64,000 nt of DNA from assembly GCF_001027105.1 (NCBI RefSeq), contig NZ_CP011526.1:310001-374000 (forward strand), written 5' to 3'. Made by a program: the position numbers and the translations under genes. Under the pieces are notes generated by a model that was not told the DNA's origin, made no database searches, and saw nothing but the letters and a program-made list of their open reading frames with translations. This document shows positions 45,872 through 55,478 of this stretch, piece after piece; within the stretch, counting starts at the first letter, position 1; each line of letters begins with the position of its first letter. This DNA comes from Staphylococcus aureus. GTDB taxonomy: Bacteria; Bacillota; Bacilli; Staphylococcales; Staphylococcaceae.

Positions 45872-47709
45872 AATATTGCCTCCTTGTGAGCAGTAATAGA
45901 TTTTGAGTATGCTGCAAGTTCTAATGAATCTTCGACATTTTGAAACGGTGTGATAATGTATAAACCATTAAAATATTCATGAACAGTATCGATTAAATCC
46001 TTTGAAAGCTTAAGACTTAGTTCTCGTGTTTTGGCTTTATCATCTTTAACTGCTTCAAATTGTTGTAAAATTTCATCTGACATCTTGATTCCTGGCACTT
46101 CATTATGCAAAAAGAGTGCGTTTTTGTAACTTGCGATAGGCATAATGCCTATGAAAAATGGTTTGTTCAAGTGCTTAGTGGCATGGTAAATTTCAATGAT
46201 TTTCTCTTTGCTGTACACGGGTTGTGTTATAAAATAAGACATTCCGCTTTCTATCTTTTTCTCTAATCTTTTGACGGCACCATATAATTTACGAACATTA
46301 GGGTTAAAGGCGCCAGCGATGTTGAAGTGTGTACGTTTCTTCAGCGCATCACCGTCAGTGTTAATACCTTGATTAAATCTTAGAGCGAGTTCAGTTAATC
46401 CTTTAGAATTAACATCATAGACATTGGTTGCACCTGGTAAGTGACCAACTTTTGAAGGATCACCAGTTATGGCTAATATTTCGTTAACGCCAATGAGCGA
46501 TAATCCAAGTAAATGGGACTGCAAGCCGATTAAGTTTCGGTCTCGACATGTAATATGTACGAGTGGTTCAATATTGTAATATTGCTTAATTAAGCTAGCA
46601 GCAGCAATATTGCTAATTCTGACAGTTGCCAATGAATTATCTGCGAGTGTTACCGCATCTACATTAGCTTTATCAAGTTTAGCGATATTTTCAAAAAATC
46701 TATCCGTGTCTAAATGTTTCGGTGTATCCAATTCGATAATAACGGTTGGACGTTCTTGAACCTTAGATGTTAATGATTGTCTAACTTTATTTTGAGATGG
46801 ATTGAAAAGTGCTTTCGTTGGTATCGGAATCACTTTTTTGTCATTAACAGGTTTAAGTGTCTGAATAGATTCTTTAATAAATTTGATGTGCTCTGGCGTT
46901 GTACCACAGCAACCACCAATTAAACGAACACCTTCGCGAATTAGATTTTGAGCAACTTGACCGAAATATTGTGCATTGTCACTATACTTAAATTCACTAT
47001 TTTCAATATCTAATAAGCTGGCATTTGGATAACAAGATAAGAATGCGTGCTCTGGTAATTCAATATGTGTGAAAGACTCTTGCATATGGTGCGGGCCATG
47101 ATGACAATTGAGTCCCACGATGTTTGCACCACATTGAACGAGTTGTTTTAATCCTTCATTGATTGCCTGACCATTAACTAAGTAATTTGTGTTTGAAGCG
47201 GTTAATTGAGCAATGATTGGAATGTCGTATTTCTTTCTCGTTCGTGAAATGACATTTGTTAACTCTTCTAGGTCGTAATACGTTTCGAAAAGTAGCGCGT
47301 CAACGCCTTCTTCAATTAAGGTGTCTATTTGAATTTCAGTATGATAAAGAATAGTTTGTAAGCTGATATCCTCTTGTTTGATACCTCTAAACCCACCAAC
47401 TGTGCCTAATATATACGTATCTTTATTTGCTGCTTTTTTTGCGATGCGAACGGCGGCTTGATGTATTGCTTTAACTTTATCTTCAAGACCGAATCGTTTT
47501 AACTTTTCAAAATTTGCACCATAAGTATTGGTTTGAATGACATCAGCACCGGCTTCAATATATGAACGATGGATGCGTTCAACTTTATCTGGATGGCTAA
47601 GATTATATGCTTCTGGACAGGTGTCTAATCCTTCAGAGTATAAAATGGTTCCTATAGCGCCATCAGCTACTAAAACATTATCTTTCAATTGTGTGAGGAA
47701 TTGACTCAT
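45868..47709 (-). CDS. metF: MetF, bifunctional homocysteine S-methyltransferase / methylenetetrahydrofolate reductase
   Basis: Fusion protein of 613 residues. Residues about 1-300 form a homocysteine methyltransferase barrel with zinc cysteines in [11 protein letters not shown] and in [11 protein letters not shown]. Residues about 315-600 form an MTHFR barrel ([45 protein letters not shown]) that makes 5-methyl-THF for MetE. This is the YitJ-like layout of Firmicutes. It overlaps metC by 32 bases and metE by 4 bases, so translation is likely coupled through the operon. Confidence 0.93.
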
Positions 47710-48838
47710 TGAATGCCTCCTTTAATGCGTATTTGATGTCTGCAATGAGTTCATCAGGATCTTCGAGACCAACACTTAATCGGAATAGACCGAAAGTGAT
47801 ACCACGTTCTTGTCTCACTTCTTCAGGTAGTGCAGCGTGAGACATTGTTGCTGGATGTGAAAGGATCGTTTCAACACCGCCCAGACTCACTGAAACGAGT
47901 GGTAATGTCAGTGCATCGACAAATTGTTGTGCTTTAGACTCATCAGCTAAACGAAAGCCAATAACGGCACCGCCATTTTTAGCTTGTTCTAAATGAGCAG
48001 TAGTGAGTCCCGGATAATAAACTTCTGAAATTTCATCTTGCTTTATTAAAAATGACACGATTTTTTGAGCGTTTTCGACAGATTGTTTAAATCTGATTGG
48101 AAAAGTTTTTAAATGTTTAGCAAGTGTCCAGCTATCCTGAGCAGATAACATATTGCCTGTACCATTTTGTATTAAATAAAGAGCGTCACTAATTGCCTCA
48201 TTATTAGTTATGACAGCACCAGCAATTAAATCGCTATGTCCACTTAAAAATTTTGTAGCACTATGAATGACAATATCAGCGCCAAGTAATAAAGGTGATT
48301 GACCTAACGGTGTCATAAATGTATTGTCCACAGCTACCAGTAGTTCATGCTTTTCGGCTATTTTAGAAACAGCTTTGATATCAGTAATTTTAAAACAGGG
48401 ATTCGATGGTGTTTCGATATAAATTAATTTTGTGTTTGATTGAATGGCACCCTCGATTTGTTCGAGCTTTGTAGTATCTACGGTTGTAAATTCAATATTA
48501 AATCGATTCAAAATTTGCTCAGTGAGGCGAAAAGTACCGCCATATACATCATCGGGTAAGATGACATGATCACCAGATTTGAAAGTCAAAAGTACTGCTG
48601 AAATAGCAGCAATACCTGATGCAAAAGCAAAAGCGAATTTTCCCTGTTCTAATCGTGCTAACTTCTCTTCTAAAAGTTCACGGTTAGGGTTGCCACTTCG
48701 TGCATAATCATATTTAACATCGCCACCAAGACTTGTTTGATGGAATGTTGAAGAATCATAGAGTGGTGGGTTAGCTGAATGATATTCCACACCTCTACGC
48801 CAATCGAATATCACTTCTGTCTCTTTTGAAAGTGTCAT
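47678..48838 (-). CDS. metC: MetC, cystathionine beta-lyase
   Basis: PLP enzyme of the Cys/Met metabolism family, 386 residues. It cleaves cystathionine to homocysteine, pyruvate and ammonia. The cofactor lysine is in IVIHSATKFLSGHSDLIAG. Other family marks are DYARSGNPNRELLEEKLA, DDVYGGTFRL and VETILSHPATMSHA. The partner MetI makes its substrate. Overlaps: 4 bases with metI, 32 with metF. Confidence 0.93.
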   Translation of the reverse strand: MTLSKETEVIFDWRRGVEYHSANPPLYDSSTFHQTSLGGDVKYDYARSGNPNRELLEEKLARLEQGKFAFAFASGIAAISAVLLTFKSGDHVILPDDVYGGTFRLTEQILNRFNIEFTTVDTTKLEQIEGAIQSNTKLIYIETPSNPCFKITDIKAVSKIAEKHELLVAVDNTFMTPLGQSPLLLGADIVIHSATKFLSGHSDLIAGAVITNNEAISDALYLIQNGTGNMLSAQDSWTLAKHLKTFPIRFKQSVENAQKIVSFLIKQDEISEVYYPGLTTAHLEQAKNGGAVIGFRLADESKAQQFVDALTLPLVSVSLGGVETILSHPATMSHAALPEEVRQERGITFGLFRLSVGLEDPDELIADIKYALKEAFNESIPHTIER

Positions 48839-49938
48839 ACAATCTCTCCAATCTGAGCTTTATCTAATGCTTGGATGATATCGCGTTCGATGTCTTCATA
48901 ATTTTCAACACCTAGTGATAAGCGGATTAAATACTCATCAATGCCACGTTTATCTTTTTCAGCATCTGGCATATCAACATGTGTTTGGGTGTAAGGGAAG
49001 GTCACTAATGTTTCAGTACCTCCTAAACTTTCTGCAAAAATGCAAATGTCTAAATTTTCTAATAATTTAGCGACGCTATAGGCCTTGTTAAGTCTTAAAC
49101 TAAGCATGCCAGTTTGCCCGCTATATAGTACTTCGTCAATTGCTTGAAGTGACTGACATTTTTTAGCAAGTTTTCTAGCGTTTGATTGCGCACGCTCAAT
49201 GCGTAAATGCAAAGTTTTAAGTCCACGTAACAACAAATAACTATCTATTGGTGAAAGTGTTGCGCCAGTCATGTTGTGAAAATCAAACAACTGTTGCGCG
49301 AGTGATTCATCTTTGACGGTTACGACACCTGCTAGTACATCGTTATGTCCGCCAATATATTTCGTGGCTGAATGTAAGACTATATCAGCACCTTCTGCTA
49401 GTGGTGTTGAAAGATAAGGTGTTAAAAAAGTATTGTCGATAATTGACAATAAGCCTTTAGCTTTACAAAGTTGATAGTATGGCTTTACATCAATAGCAAT
49501 CATTTGTGGGTTAGATATTGGTTCAATGAATAATGCAACTGTTTTATCAGTGATTTCTTTTTCAACTTGTTCATAATCTGTAAAATCAACGTACTTAAAT
49601 TTGATATCGTATTGTTGCTCGTAAAATTCAAATAATCTAAATGTGCCACCATATAAATCGAATGAAACTAAAATTTCATCATGAGGTTTAAATAGATTAC
49701 ATATTAATTGAATGGCTGACATTCCACTTGATGTAGCGAATGATGCAATACCATGCTCAAGTTTGGCAAAACAGGTTTCAAATGTTGAGCGTGTAGGATT
49801 TTTAGTACGTGTATAATCAAAACCTGTCGATTGTCCTAGTTTTGGATGCTTGTAGGCAGTAGATAAATGGATTGGATTCGCTATAGCACCGGTTGAATCA
49901 TCGGTTAATGTGATTTGGGCTAACTGTGTATCCTTCAT
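48835..49938 (-). CDS. metI: MetI, cystathionine gamma-synthase / O-acetylhomoserine thiolyase
   Basis: PLP enzyme of 367 residues, first gene of the operon. The cofactor lysine is in IVLHSATKYIGGHNDVLAG, with DYTRTKNPTRSTFETCFAKLE near the N-terminus. It joins an activated homoserine to cysteine, or in some bacteria directly to sulfide. The start has ATAGGAGGG 8 bases upstream, just beyond the T-box terminator. Transcription is governed by the methionyl-tRNA-responsive leader. Confidence 0.93.
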   Translation of the reverse strand: MKDTQLAQITLTDDSTGAIANPIHLSTAYKHPKLGQSTGFDYTRTKNPTRSTFETCFAKLEHGIASFATSSGMSAIQLICNLFKPHDEILVSFDLYGGTFRLFEFYEQQYDIKFKYVDFTDYEQVEKEITDKTVALFIEPISNPQMIAIDVKPYYQLCKAKGLLSIIDNTFLTPYLSTPLAEGADIVLHSATKYIGGHNDVLAGVVTVKDESLAQQLFDFHNMTGATLSPIDSYLLLRGLKTLHLRIERAQSNARKLAKKCQSLQAIDEVLYSGQTGMLSLRLNKAYSVAKLLENLDICIFAESLGGTETLVTFPYTQTHVDMPDAEKDKRGIDEYLIRLSLGVENYEDIERDIIQALDKAQIGEIV

Positions 49939-49962
49939 ATTAAGACCCTCCTATAAGAAAAA

Positions 49963-50400
49963 ATAAAAAAAGCTTCCGTCCTTCGTACCCGAATGAATCG
50001 GATAAAAAGGACGAAAGCTTATGTTTCGCGGTACCACCTTTATTTGTTATTCCATCGCTGAAATAACCTTATTCAGTACGCATTAAAAGTAAATATGCTT
50101 ACTGAACAATTATCACAATTAAAGTCAGTAAGTAAGGATATAGTAATGTGCTATCCCATACTTATTAACAAAAAATCGTGCGTAAAGAATCCAGTACGCC
50201 ATTTAACATCAATGTTAATACTGTATCGCTATAACGGGCGAACCCGTAGACACCTCATATTGGCATCAACACTCCAAGGCCATTTTCAAACACGCTTTCA
50301 AAATCTTCTCTCAGCTACTAAAGACTCTCTGTATAAGCAGGGTGTGTTTTACTTTCCTCTTTATTGTGTTTACGTTTCATTAAACTGTTATAAGATATTA
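49963..50400 (-). promoter_or_regulatory. T-box leader RNA (methionine) of the metICFE-mdh operon
   Basis: The minus-strand leader contains the T-box core AAGGTGGTACCGCG (50027-50040). Next comes a terminator hairpin, AAGCTTTCGTCC...GGACGGAAGCTTTTTTT (49963-50020). The 5' part forms a Stem-I-like region with AGTA and AGAGAG elements. Candidate AUG specifiers are at 50256-50258 and 50264-50266, so uncharged tRNA-Met should stabilise the antiterminator. This leader has been studied in S. aureus; my limits follow the promoter and the terminator. Confidence 0.93.
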
Positions 50401-50403
50401 ATT

Positions 50404-50449
50404 AGCTTACAGAGTAAAAAAAGATTTGTCAACAATTATTCAGAAAATT
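50404..50449 (-). promoter_or_regulatory. met operon promoter with CodY-like box
   Basis: On the minus strand TTGACA (50427-50432) is 17 bases from TAAGCT (50404-50409). ATTATTCAGAAAATT (plus strand, 50435-50449) matches the CodY box AATTTTCWGAAAATT at 13 of 15 positions and ends 2 bases before the -35. CodY control of this operon is reported. Confidence 0.75.
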
Positions 50450-50601
50450 TTGATTTAAAAGTTAATTTGTTTGTGAAATTGTAATTGGTATCTTGAAGTT
50501 GAAAAATGAATTATTTTTTAAATAAAGTGTGGTTAATGGTTGTCTGACTCATTTAGAATACATAAAATATATTTAACTGTTGTTATCAAATAAAAAGTGA
50601 T

Positions 50602-51447
50602 GTGAGTGAATTGTCAAAAAGTGAAGATCAACGTATTACTAAAACAAAAGATGAACAAATTAAGCAAATAGATATATCGGATATCAAACCGAATCCGTAT
50701 CAGCCCCGAAAAACTTTCGATGAAAATCATTTAAATGATTTGGCAGATTCAATTAAGCAATATGGAATTTTGCAACCAATTGTGCTTAGAAAAACAGTTC
50801 AAGGTTATTACATTGTAGTTGGTGAAAGAAGGTTTAGAGCTTCGAAAATTGCTGGTCTAAAATACGTATCAGCGATTATCAAAGATTTAACAGATGAAGA
50901 TATGATGGAACTGGCGGTCATCGAAAATTTACAACGAGAAGACTTAAATGCGATTGAAGAAGCTGAAAGTTATCAACGTTTGATGACAGATTTGAAAATT
51001 ACACAACAAGAAGTAGCGAAACGATTGAGTAAGTCGCGCCCGTATATAGCGAATATGTTGAGGTTATTACATTTGCCGAAAAAGATTGCTGACATGGTAA
51101 AAGATGGGCGACTGACAAGTGCACATGGACGAACGTTATTGGCAATTAAAGATGAACAACAAATGCTTAGGTTAGCGAAACGGGTTGTTAAAGAAAAGTG
51201 GAGTGTCAGATATTTAGAAAACCATGTTAATGAATTAAAAAATGTTTCGTCAAAGTCGGAAACAGACAAAGTAGATATAACTAAGCCTAAATTTATAAAG
51301 CAGCAAGAACGACAGTTGCGAGAACAGTATGGTACCAAAGTAGATATATCAATAAAAAAATCGGTTGGTAAAATCTCATTTGAGTTTGATTCACAAGAAG
51401 ATTTTGTGAGAATAATTGAACAATTAAATCGTAGGTATGGTAAATAG
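50602..51447 (+). CDS. spo0J: ParB/Spo0J-family chromosome partition protein
   Basis: DNA-binding CTPase-type partition protein of 281 residues. The N-terminal ParB domain has IKPNPYQPRKTFD and the Box II GERRFRASK. The central helix-turn-helix is TQQEVAKRLSKSRPYIANMLRLL, and the C-terminal part dimerises. No parA/soj gene is adjacent; S. aureus is known to lack Soj. The start is a GTG with only a weak GTGA sequence in front. The 164 bases before it carry the divergent met promoter. Confidence 0.92.
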   Translation: MSELSKSEDQRITKTKDEQIKQIDISDIKPNPYQPRKTFDENHLNDLADSIKQYGILQPIVLRKTVQGYYIVVGERRFRASKIAGLKYVSAIIKDLTDEDMMELAVIENLQREDLNAIEEAESYQRLMTDLKITQQEVAKRLSKSRPYIANMLRLLHLPKKIADMVKDGRLTSAHGRTLLAIKDEQQMLRLAKRVVKEKWSVRYLENHVNELKNVSSKSETDKVDITKPKFIKQQERQLREQYGTKVDISIKKSVGKISFEFDSQEDFVRIIEQLNRRYGK

Positions 51448-51603
51448 TTACACAATTTTATATAATAACTCTTTGTGCAAGTGTAAATAAATTGTAATCA
51501 GTGAACATTTGATTCTAGATATATTGAGACTTTCGTAGGTTGGAAGTATATAAAAATATGAATACAATATTGATATATCATATAGAAGGGAGTAACGCTT
51601 ATC

Positions 51604-52485
51604 ATGAATCAAGTCATGAATATTATTTCATCTCTATTTGAGCCATTAACAAAAATAGAAACATATGAAAACATTGCAACTAAAATCGCTATGATTGTTA
51701 TTTATATTATCGTAGCCCTCATAGTTATTAAAATACTGAATAAAATGATTGAACAGGGATTTAAGATTCAAAATAAAAGTAAAAAGAGTAACAAAAAGCG
51801 CTCTAAAACTTTAATATCTCTTGTTCAAAATGTAGTGAAGTATATCGTTTGGTTTATAGTTATTACGACGATTTTAAGTAAATTTGGCATTAGTGTTGAA
51901 GGGGTAATTGCCAGTGCTGGTGTCGTAGGCTTAGCAGTAGGTTTTGGTGCTCAAACTATAGTTAAAGACGTAATTACAGGATTCTTTATTATATTTGAAA
52001 GCCAATTTGATGTAGGTGATTATGTTAAGATAAATAACGGTGGTACAACTGTAGCAGAGGGAACAGTTAAATCAATTGGACTTCGTTCAACACGAATCAA
52101 TACAATTTCAGGAGAATTAACAATTTTACCAAATAGTAGTATGGGTGAAATAACGAACTACTCAATTACAAATGGTACAGCTATCGTTAAAATTCCAGTG
52201 TCTGTCGAAGAAAACATTGATAATGTTGATAAAAAACTAAACAAACTATTTACTTCTTTACGTAGTAAATATTACTTATTTGTTAGTGATCCGGTTGTTA
52301 TTGGTATTGATGCTATTGAAGATACAAGAGTAATATTGAGAATATCTGCAGAAACAATTCCAGGTGAAGGATTTGCTGGAGCTCGAATTATTCGCAAAGA
52401 AGTACAAAAAATGTTTTTACAAGAAGGTATTAAAACACCTCAACCAATTATGACTGCTTATAATCATAGTGAAAACGGTGTTTAG
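51604..52485 (+). CDS. MscS-family small-conductance mechanosensitive channel
   Basis: Membrane channel of 293 residues that opens under hypo-osmotic stress. Three N-terminal helices end in the pore-lining helix GVIASAGVVGLAVGFGAQTIVKD, followed by the cytosolic beta domain (FDVGDYVKIN, IGLRSTRINTISGELTILPNS) and a C-terminal domain. GAAGGGAG lies 12 bases before the start. It probably forms a cluster with DUF951 and ychF downstream. Confidence 0.93.
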   Translation: MNQVMNIISSLFEPLTKIETYENIATKIAMIVIYIIVALIVIKILNKMIEQGFKIQNKSKKSNKKRSKTLISLVQNVVKYIVWFIVITTILSKFGISVEGVIASAGVVGLAVGFGAQTIVKDVITGFFIIFESQFDVGDYVKINNGGTTVAEGTVKSIGLRSTRINTISGELTILPNSSMGEITNYSITNGTAIVKIPVSVEENIDNVDKKLNKLFTSLRSKYYLFVSDPVVIGIDAIEDTRVILRISAETIPGEGFAGARIIRKEVQKMFLQEGIKTPQPIMTAYNHSENGV

Positions 52486-52514
52486 TAGTTTATAATACAT
52501 GGAGGTCATATTTA

Positions 52515-52718
52515 ATGGCGTCAAAATATGGAATAAATGATATAGTAGAAATGAAAAAACAACATGCGTGTGGAACAAACCGTTTTAAGATTATTAGAAT
52601 GGGTGCAGACATAAGAATTAAATGTGAAAATTGTCAAAGAAGTATTATGATTCCACGTCAAACGTTTGATAAAAAACTTAAAAAAATCATCGAATCTCAT
52701 GATGATACACAAAGATAG
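52515..52718 (+). CDS. DUF951 family protein
   Basis: Small basic protein of 67 residues. Cysteines in KQHACGTN and KCENCQRS form a zinc-ribbon-like pair. The family nearly always sits between mscS and ychF or near rpsF in Firmicutes; the function is unknown. It is 29 bases after the channel gene and 11 before ychF. TGGAGG precedes the start. Confidence 0.85.
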   Translation: MASKYGINDIVEMKKQHACGTNRFKIIRMGADIRIKCENCQRSIMIPRQTFDKKLKKIIESHDDTQR

Positions 52719-52729
52719 GAGAATGATTA

Positions 52730-53827
52730 ATGGCTTTAACAGCAGGTATCGTTGGATTGCCAAACGTTGGTAAATCAACATTATTTAATGCAATAACAAA
52801 AGCAGGTGCTTTAGCAGCGAACTATCCATTCGCTACGATTGATCCTAATGTAGGGATAGTAGAAGTGCCAGATGCTAGATTACTTAAATTAGAAGAAATG
52901 GTTCAACCTAAAAAGACATTGCCGACTACATTTGAATTTACAGATATCGCTGGTATTGTGAAAGGTGCTTCAAAGGGAGAAGGGTTAGGTAATAAATTCT
53001 TATCACATATTAGAGAAGTAGATGCGATTTGTCAGGTCGTTCGTGCATTTGATGATGATAACGTAACTCATGTTGCTGGTCGAGTAGACCCTATTGATGA
53101 TATTGAAGTTATTAATATGGAATTAGTACTAGCGGACTTAGAATCTGTTGAGAAACGTTTGCCTAGAATTGAAAAATTAGCACGTCAAAAAGATAAGACT
53201 GCTGAAATGGAAGTACGTATTTTAACAACTATTAAAGAAGCTTTAGAAAATGGTAAACCCGCTCGTAGTATTGACTTTAATGAAGAAGATCAAAAATGGG
53301 TGAATCAAGCGCAATTACTGACTTCTAAAAAAATGCTTTATATCGCTAATGTTGGTGAAGATGAAATTGGTGATGATGATAATGATAAAGTAAAAGCGAT
53401 TCGTGAATATGCAGCGCAAGAAGACTCTGAAGTGATTGTTATTAGTGCAAAAATTGAAGAAGAAATTGCTACATTAGATGATGAAGATAAAGAAATGTTC
53501 TTAGAAGATTTAGGTATCGAAGAACCAGGATTAGATCGATTAATTAGAACAACTTATGAATTATTAGGATTATCAACATATTTTACTGCTGGTGTGCAAG
53601 AAGTACGTGCTTGGACATTTAAACAAGGTATGACTGCACCTCAATGTGCTGGTATCATTCATACTGATTTTGAACGTGGATTTATCCGTGCCGAAGTAAC
53701 AAGTTATGACGACTATGTACAATATGGTGGCGAAAGTGGCGCTAAAGAAGCGGGCAGACAACGATTAGAAGGTAAAGAATATATTATGCAAGATGGCGAT
53801 ATCGTTCATTTCAGATTTAATGTATAA
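52730..53827 (+). CDS. ychF: YchF/OLA1 ribosome-associated ATPase
   Basis: Obg-family P-loop protein of 365 residues that prefers ATP. P-loop GLPNVGKSTLFNAIT, switch region DIAGIVKGASKGEGLGNKFLSHIREVD, an altered specificity motif NVGEDE in place of NKxD, a coiled-coil arm (about 130-185) and a C-terminal TGS domain. It regulates translation and stress responses. TAGGAGAA precedes the start. Confidence 0.95.
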   Translation: MALTAGIVGLPNVGKSTLFNAITKAGALAANYPFATIDPNVGIVEVPDARLLKLEEMVQPKKTLPTTFEFTDIAGIVKGASKGEGLGNKFLSHIREVDAICQVVRAFDDDNVTHVAGRVDPIDDIEVINMELVLADLESVEKRLPRIEKLARQKDKTAEMEVRILTTIKEALENGKPARSIDFNEEDQKWVNQAQLLTSKKMLYIANVGEDEIGDDDNDKVKAIREYAAQEDSEVIVISAKIEEEIATLDDEDKEMFLEDLGIEEPGLDRLIRTTYELLGLSTYFTAGVQEVRAWTFKQGMTAPQCAGIIHTDFERGFIRAEVTSYDDYVQYGGESGAKEAGRQRLEGKEYIMQDGDIVHFRFNV

Positions 53828-53863
53828 ACGATAGAGTGAAGTTAATTAAATAGTATATATGTA

Positions 53864-53896
53864 GAAGAGGCGGAATCAATTGTTCGCCTCTTTTAA
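53864..53896. terminator. ychF terminator
   Basis: AGAGGCG pairs with CGCCTCT around a loop of about 12 bases, with T residues after. It can also serve the small gene read from the other side. Confidence 0.85.
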
Positions 53897-53912
53897 TTAT
53901 GCGTATAATTTA

Positions 53913-54104
53913 TTAAAAGAATGGAATAATTTTACTCGCGTTAATAATATCTTGAGTGCTGAAAAATTGTTTGCCTTCGCCAGTATAAGCAGGCTCTAAA
54001 ACAAGATTAGCCTTTGCACAATAAAGCCATTCAGGATGAATACCACTATTAAGTATCTCTTGGAATTCTTGAAAATCTTTAGACCAATCAATATTTAAAT
54101 TCAT
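53913..54104 (-). CDS. Small hypothetical protein
   Basis: Not recognised. It is a 63-residue acidic protein with no membrane segment: INLNIDWSKDFQEFQEIL-like start, central PEWLYCAKANLVLEP, and FFSTQDIINASKIIPFF at the end. A good ribosome binding site (GGTAAGGA) and isolated position between two terminator-bounded operons suggest a real gene. The upstream region overlaps the rpsF promoter region on the other strand. Confidence 0.6.
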   Translation of the reverse strand: MNLNIDWSKDFQEFQEILNSGIHPEWLYCAKANLVLEPAYTGEGKQFFSTQDIINASKIIPFF

Positions 54105-54230
54105 TCCTTACCACCTCACAACTATTATAGAACATATGTTCGCTTTTGTGAAGTGTATTTTTAAAAATATCATAGAAAGTTTCAAATGAATTAATATCAA
54201 AAATGATATGAAGAGTAGTTTGAATTATTA

Positions 54231-54334
54231 TTGTAAAAAGTAATGGCGCATGATATAATTCTTTATTGTGAGTAATGAAAATTATTCCTTGCTTATCTGT
54301 TTTAAGATTGATAAGCCGTATAGACCACAAGGAG
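54231..54334 (+). promoter_or_regulatory. rpsF promoter and S6:S18-like leader element
   Basis: TTGTAA (54231-54236) and TATAAT (54254-54259) are 17 bases apart. The leader has the hairpin GCTTATC/GATAAGC (54291-54297, 54310-54316) followed by CCG and TATAGACCAC before AAGGAGG. A hairpin with an adjoining CCG is the published signature of the S6:S18 autoregulatory RNA. Confidence 0.6.
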
Positions 54335-54347
54335 GTGCAAATATAAA

Positions 54348-54644
54348 ATGAGAACATATGAAGTTATGTACATCGTACGCCCAAACATTGAGGAAGATGC
54401 TAAAAAAGCGTTAGTTGAACGTTTCAACGGTATCTTAGCTACTGAAGGTGCAGAAGTTTTAGAAGCAAAAGACTGGGGTAAACGTCGCCTAGCTTATGAA
54501 ATCAATGATTTCAAAGATGGCTTCTACAACATCGTACGTGTTAAATCTGATAACAACAAAGCTACTGACGAATTCCAACGTCTAGCTAAAATCAGTGACG
54601 ATATCATTCGTTACATGGTTATTCGTGAAGACGAAGACAAGTAA
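54348..54644 (+). CDS. rpsF: 30S ribosomal protein S6
   Basis: Ribosomal protein of 98 residues. [17 protein letters not shown] and [24 protein letters not shown] are characteristic. It binds S18 in the 30S platform. First gene of rpsF-ssb-rpsR; 20 bases before ssb. AAGGAGG precedes the start. Confidence 0.98.
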
Positions 54645-54664
54645 TAATTAGAGGGGGCGTTTAA

Positions 54665-55168
54665 ATGCTAAATAGAGTTGTATTAGTAGGTCGTTTAACG
54701 AAAGATCCGGAATACAGAACCACTCCCTCAGGTGTGAGTGTAGCGACATTCACTCTTGCAGTAAATCGTACGTTCACGAATGCTCAAGGGGAGCGCGAAG
54801 CAGATTTTATTAACTGTGTTGTTTTTAGAAGACAAGCAGATAATGTAAATAACTATTTATCTAAAGGTAGTTTAGCTGGTGTAGATGGTCGCTTACAATC
54901 CCGTAATTATGAAAATCAAGAAGGTCGTCGTGTGTTTGTTACTGAAGTTGTGTGTGATAGCGTTCAATTCCTTGAACCTAAAAATGCGCAACAAAATGGT
55001 GGCCAACGTCAACAAAATGAATTCCAAGATTACGGTCAAGGATTCGGTGGTCAACAATCAGGACAAAACAATTCGTACAATAATTCATCAAACACGAAAC
55101 AATCTGATAATCCATTTGCAAATGCAAACGGACCGATTGATATAAGTGATGATGACTTACCATTCTAA
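54665..55168 (+). CDS. ssb: Single-stranded DNA-binding protein
   Basis: SSB of 167 residues: OB fold (1-110, starting [20 protein letters not shown]), Gln/Asn/Gly-rich flexible linker, and the acidic tip DDDLPF that recruits replication and repair partners. It is located between the genes of two ribosomal proteins, the usual Firmicute order. GAGGGGG precedes the start. Confidence 0.97.
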   Translation: MLNRVVLVGRLTKDPEYRTTPSGVSVATFTLAVNRTFTNAQGEREADFINCVVFRRQADNVNNYLSKGSLAGVDGRLQSRNYENQEGRRVFVTEVVCDSVQFLEPKNAQQNGGQRQQNEFQDYGQGFGGQQSGQNNSYNNSSNTKQSDNPFANANGPIDISDDDLPF

Positions 55169-55219
55169 TAAAAATTAACGAAATTAAAGCGAAAAAATTA
55201 TCAAAGGAGGCACACAATC

Positions 55220-55462
55220 ATGGCAGGTGGACCAAGAAGAGGCGGACGTCGTCGTAAAAAAGTATGCTATTTCACAGCAAATGGTATTACACATATCGAC
55301 TACAAAGACACTGAATTATTAAAACGTTTTATCTCAGAACGCGGTAAAATTTTACCACGTCGTGTAACTGGTACTTCAGCTAAATATCAACGTATGTTGA
55401 CTACAGCTATCAAACGTTCTCGTCATATGGCATTATTACCATATGTTAAAGAAGAACAATAA
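55220..55462 (+). CDS. rpsR: 30S ribosomal protein S18
   Basis: Ribosomal protein of 80 residues, with Arg-rich start ([21 protein letters not shown]) and [28 protein letters not shown] precedes the start. The last codons and stop are part of an 18-base sequence used as an attachment site by some S. aureus pathogenicity islands, so the gene end is restored on insertion. Confidence 0.98.
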
Positions 55463-55465
55463 TAT
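55448..55465. other. Attachment site (attB-like) of rpsR-type SaPIs
   Basis: AAAGAAGAACAATAATAT spans the last codons and stop of rpsR. From memory it is the core used by SaPI4-type islands. I see no second exact copy downstream in the window, so no intact island is bounded here. Confidence 0.6.
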
Positions 55466-55478
55466 ATAATTTATTGTC

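Noticed and set aside
50095..50484. Plus-strand frame of 129 codons
   Set aside because: It runs antisense through the T-box leader and the met promoter, so it is a shadow of a structured RNA.
54088..54357. Minus-strand frame of 89 codons upstream of rpsF
   Set aside because: It covers the rpsF promoter and leader in antisense and lacks a ribosome binding site.
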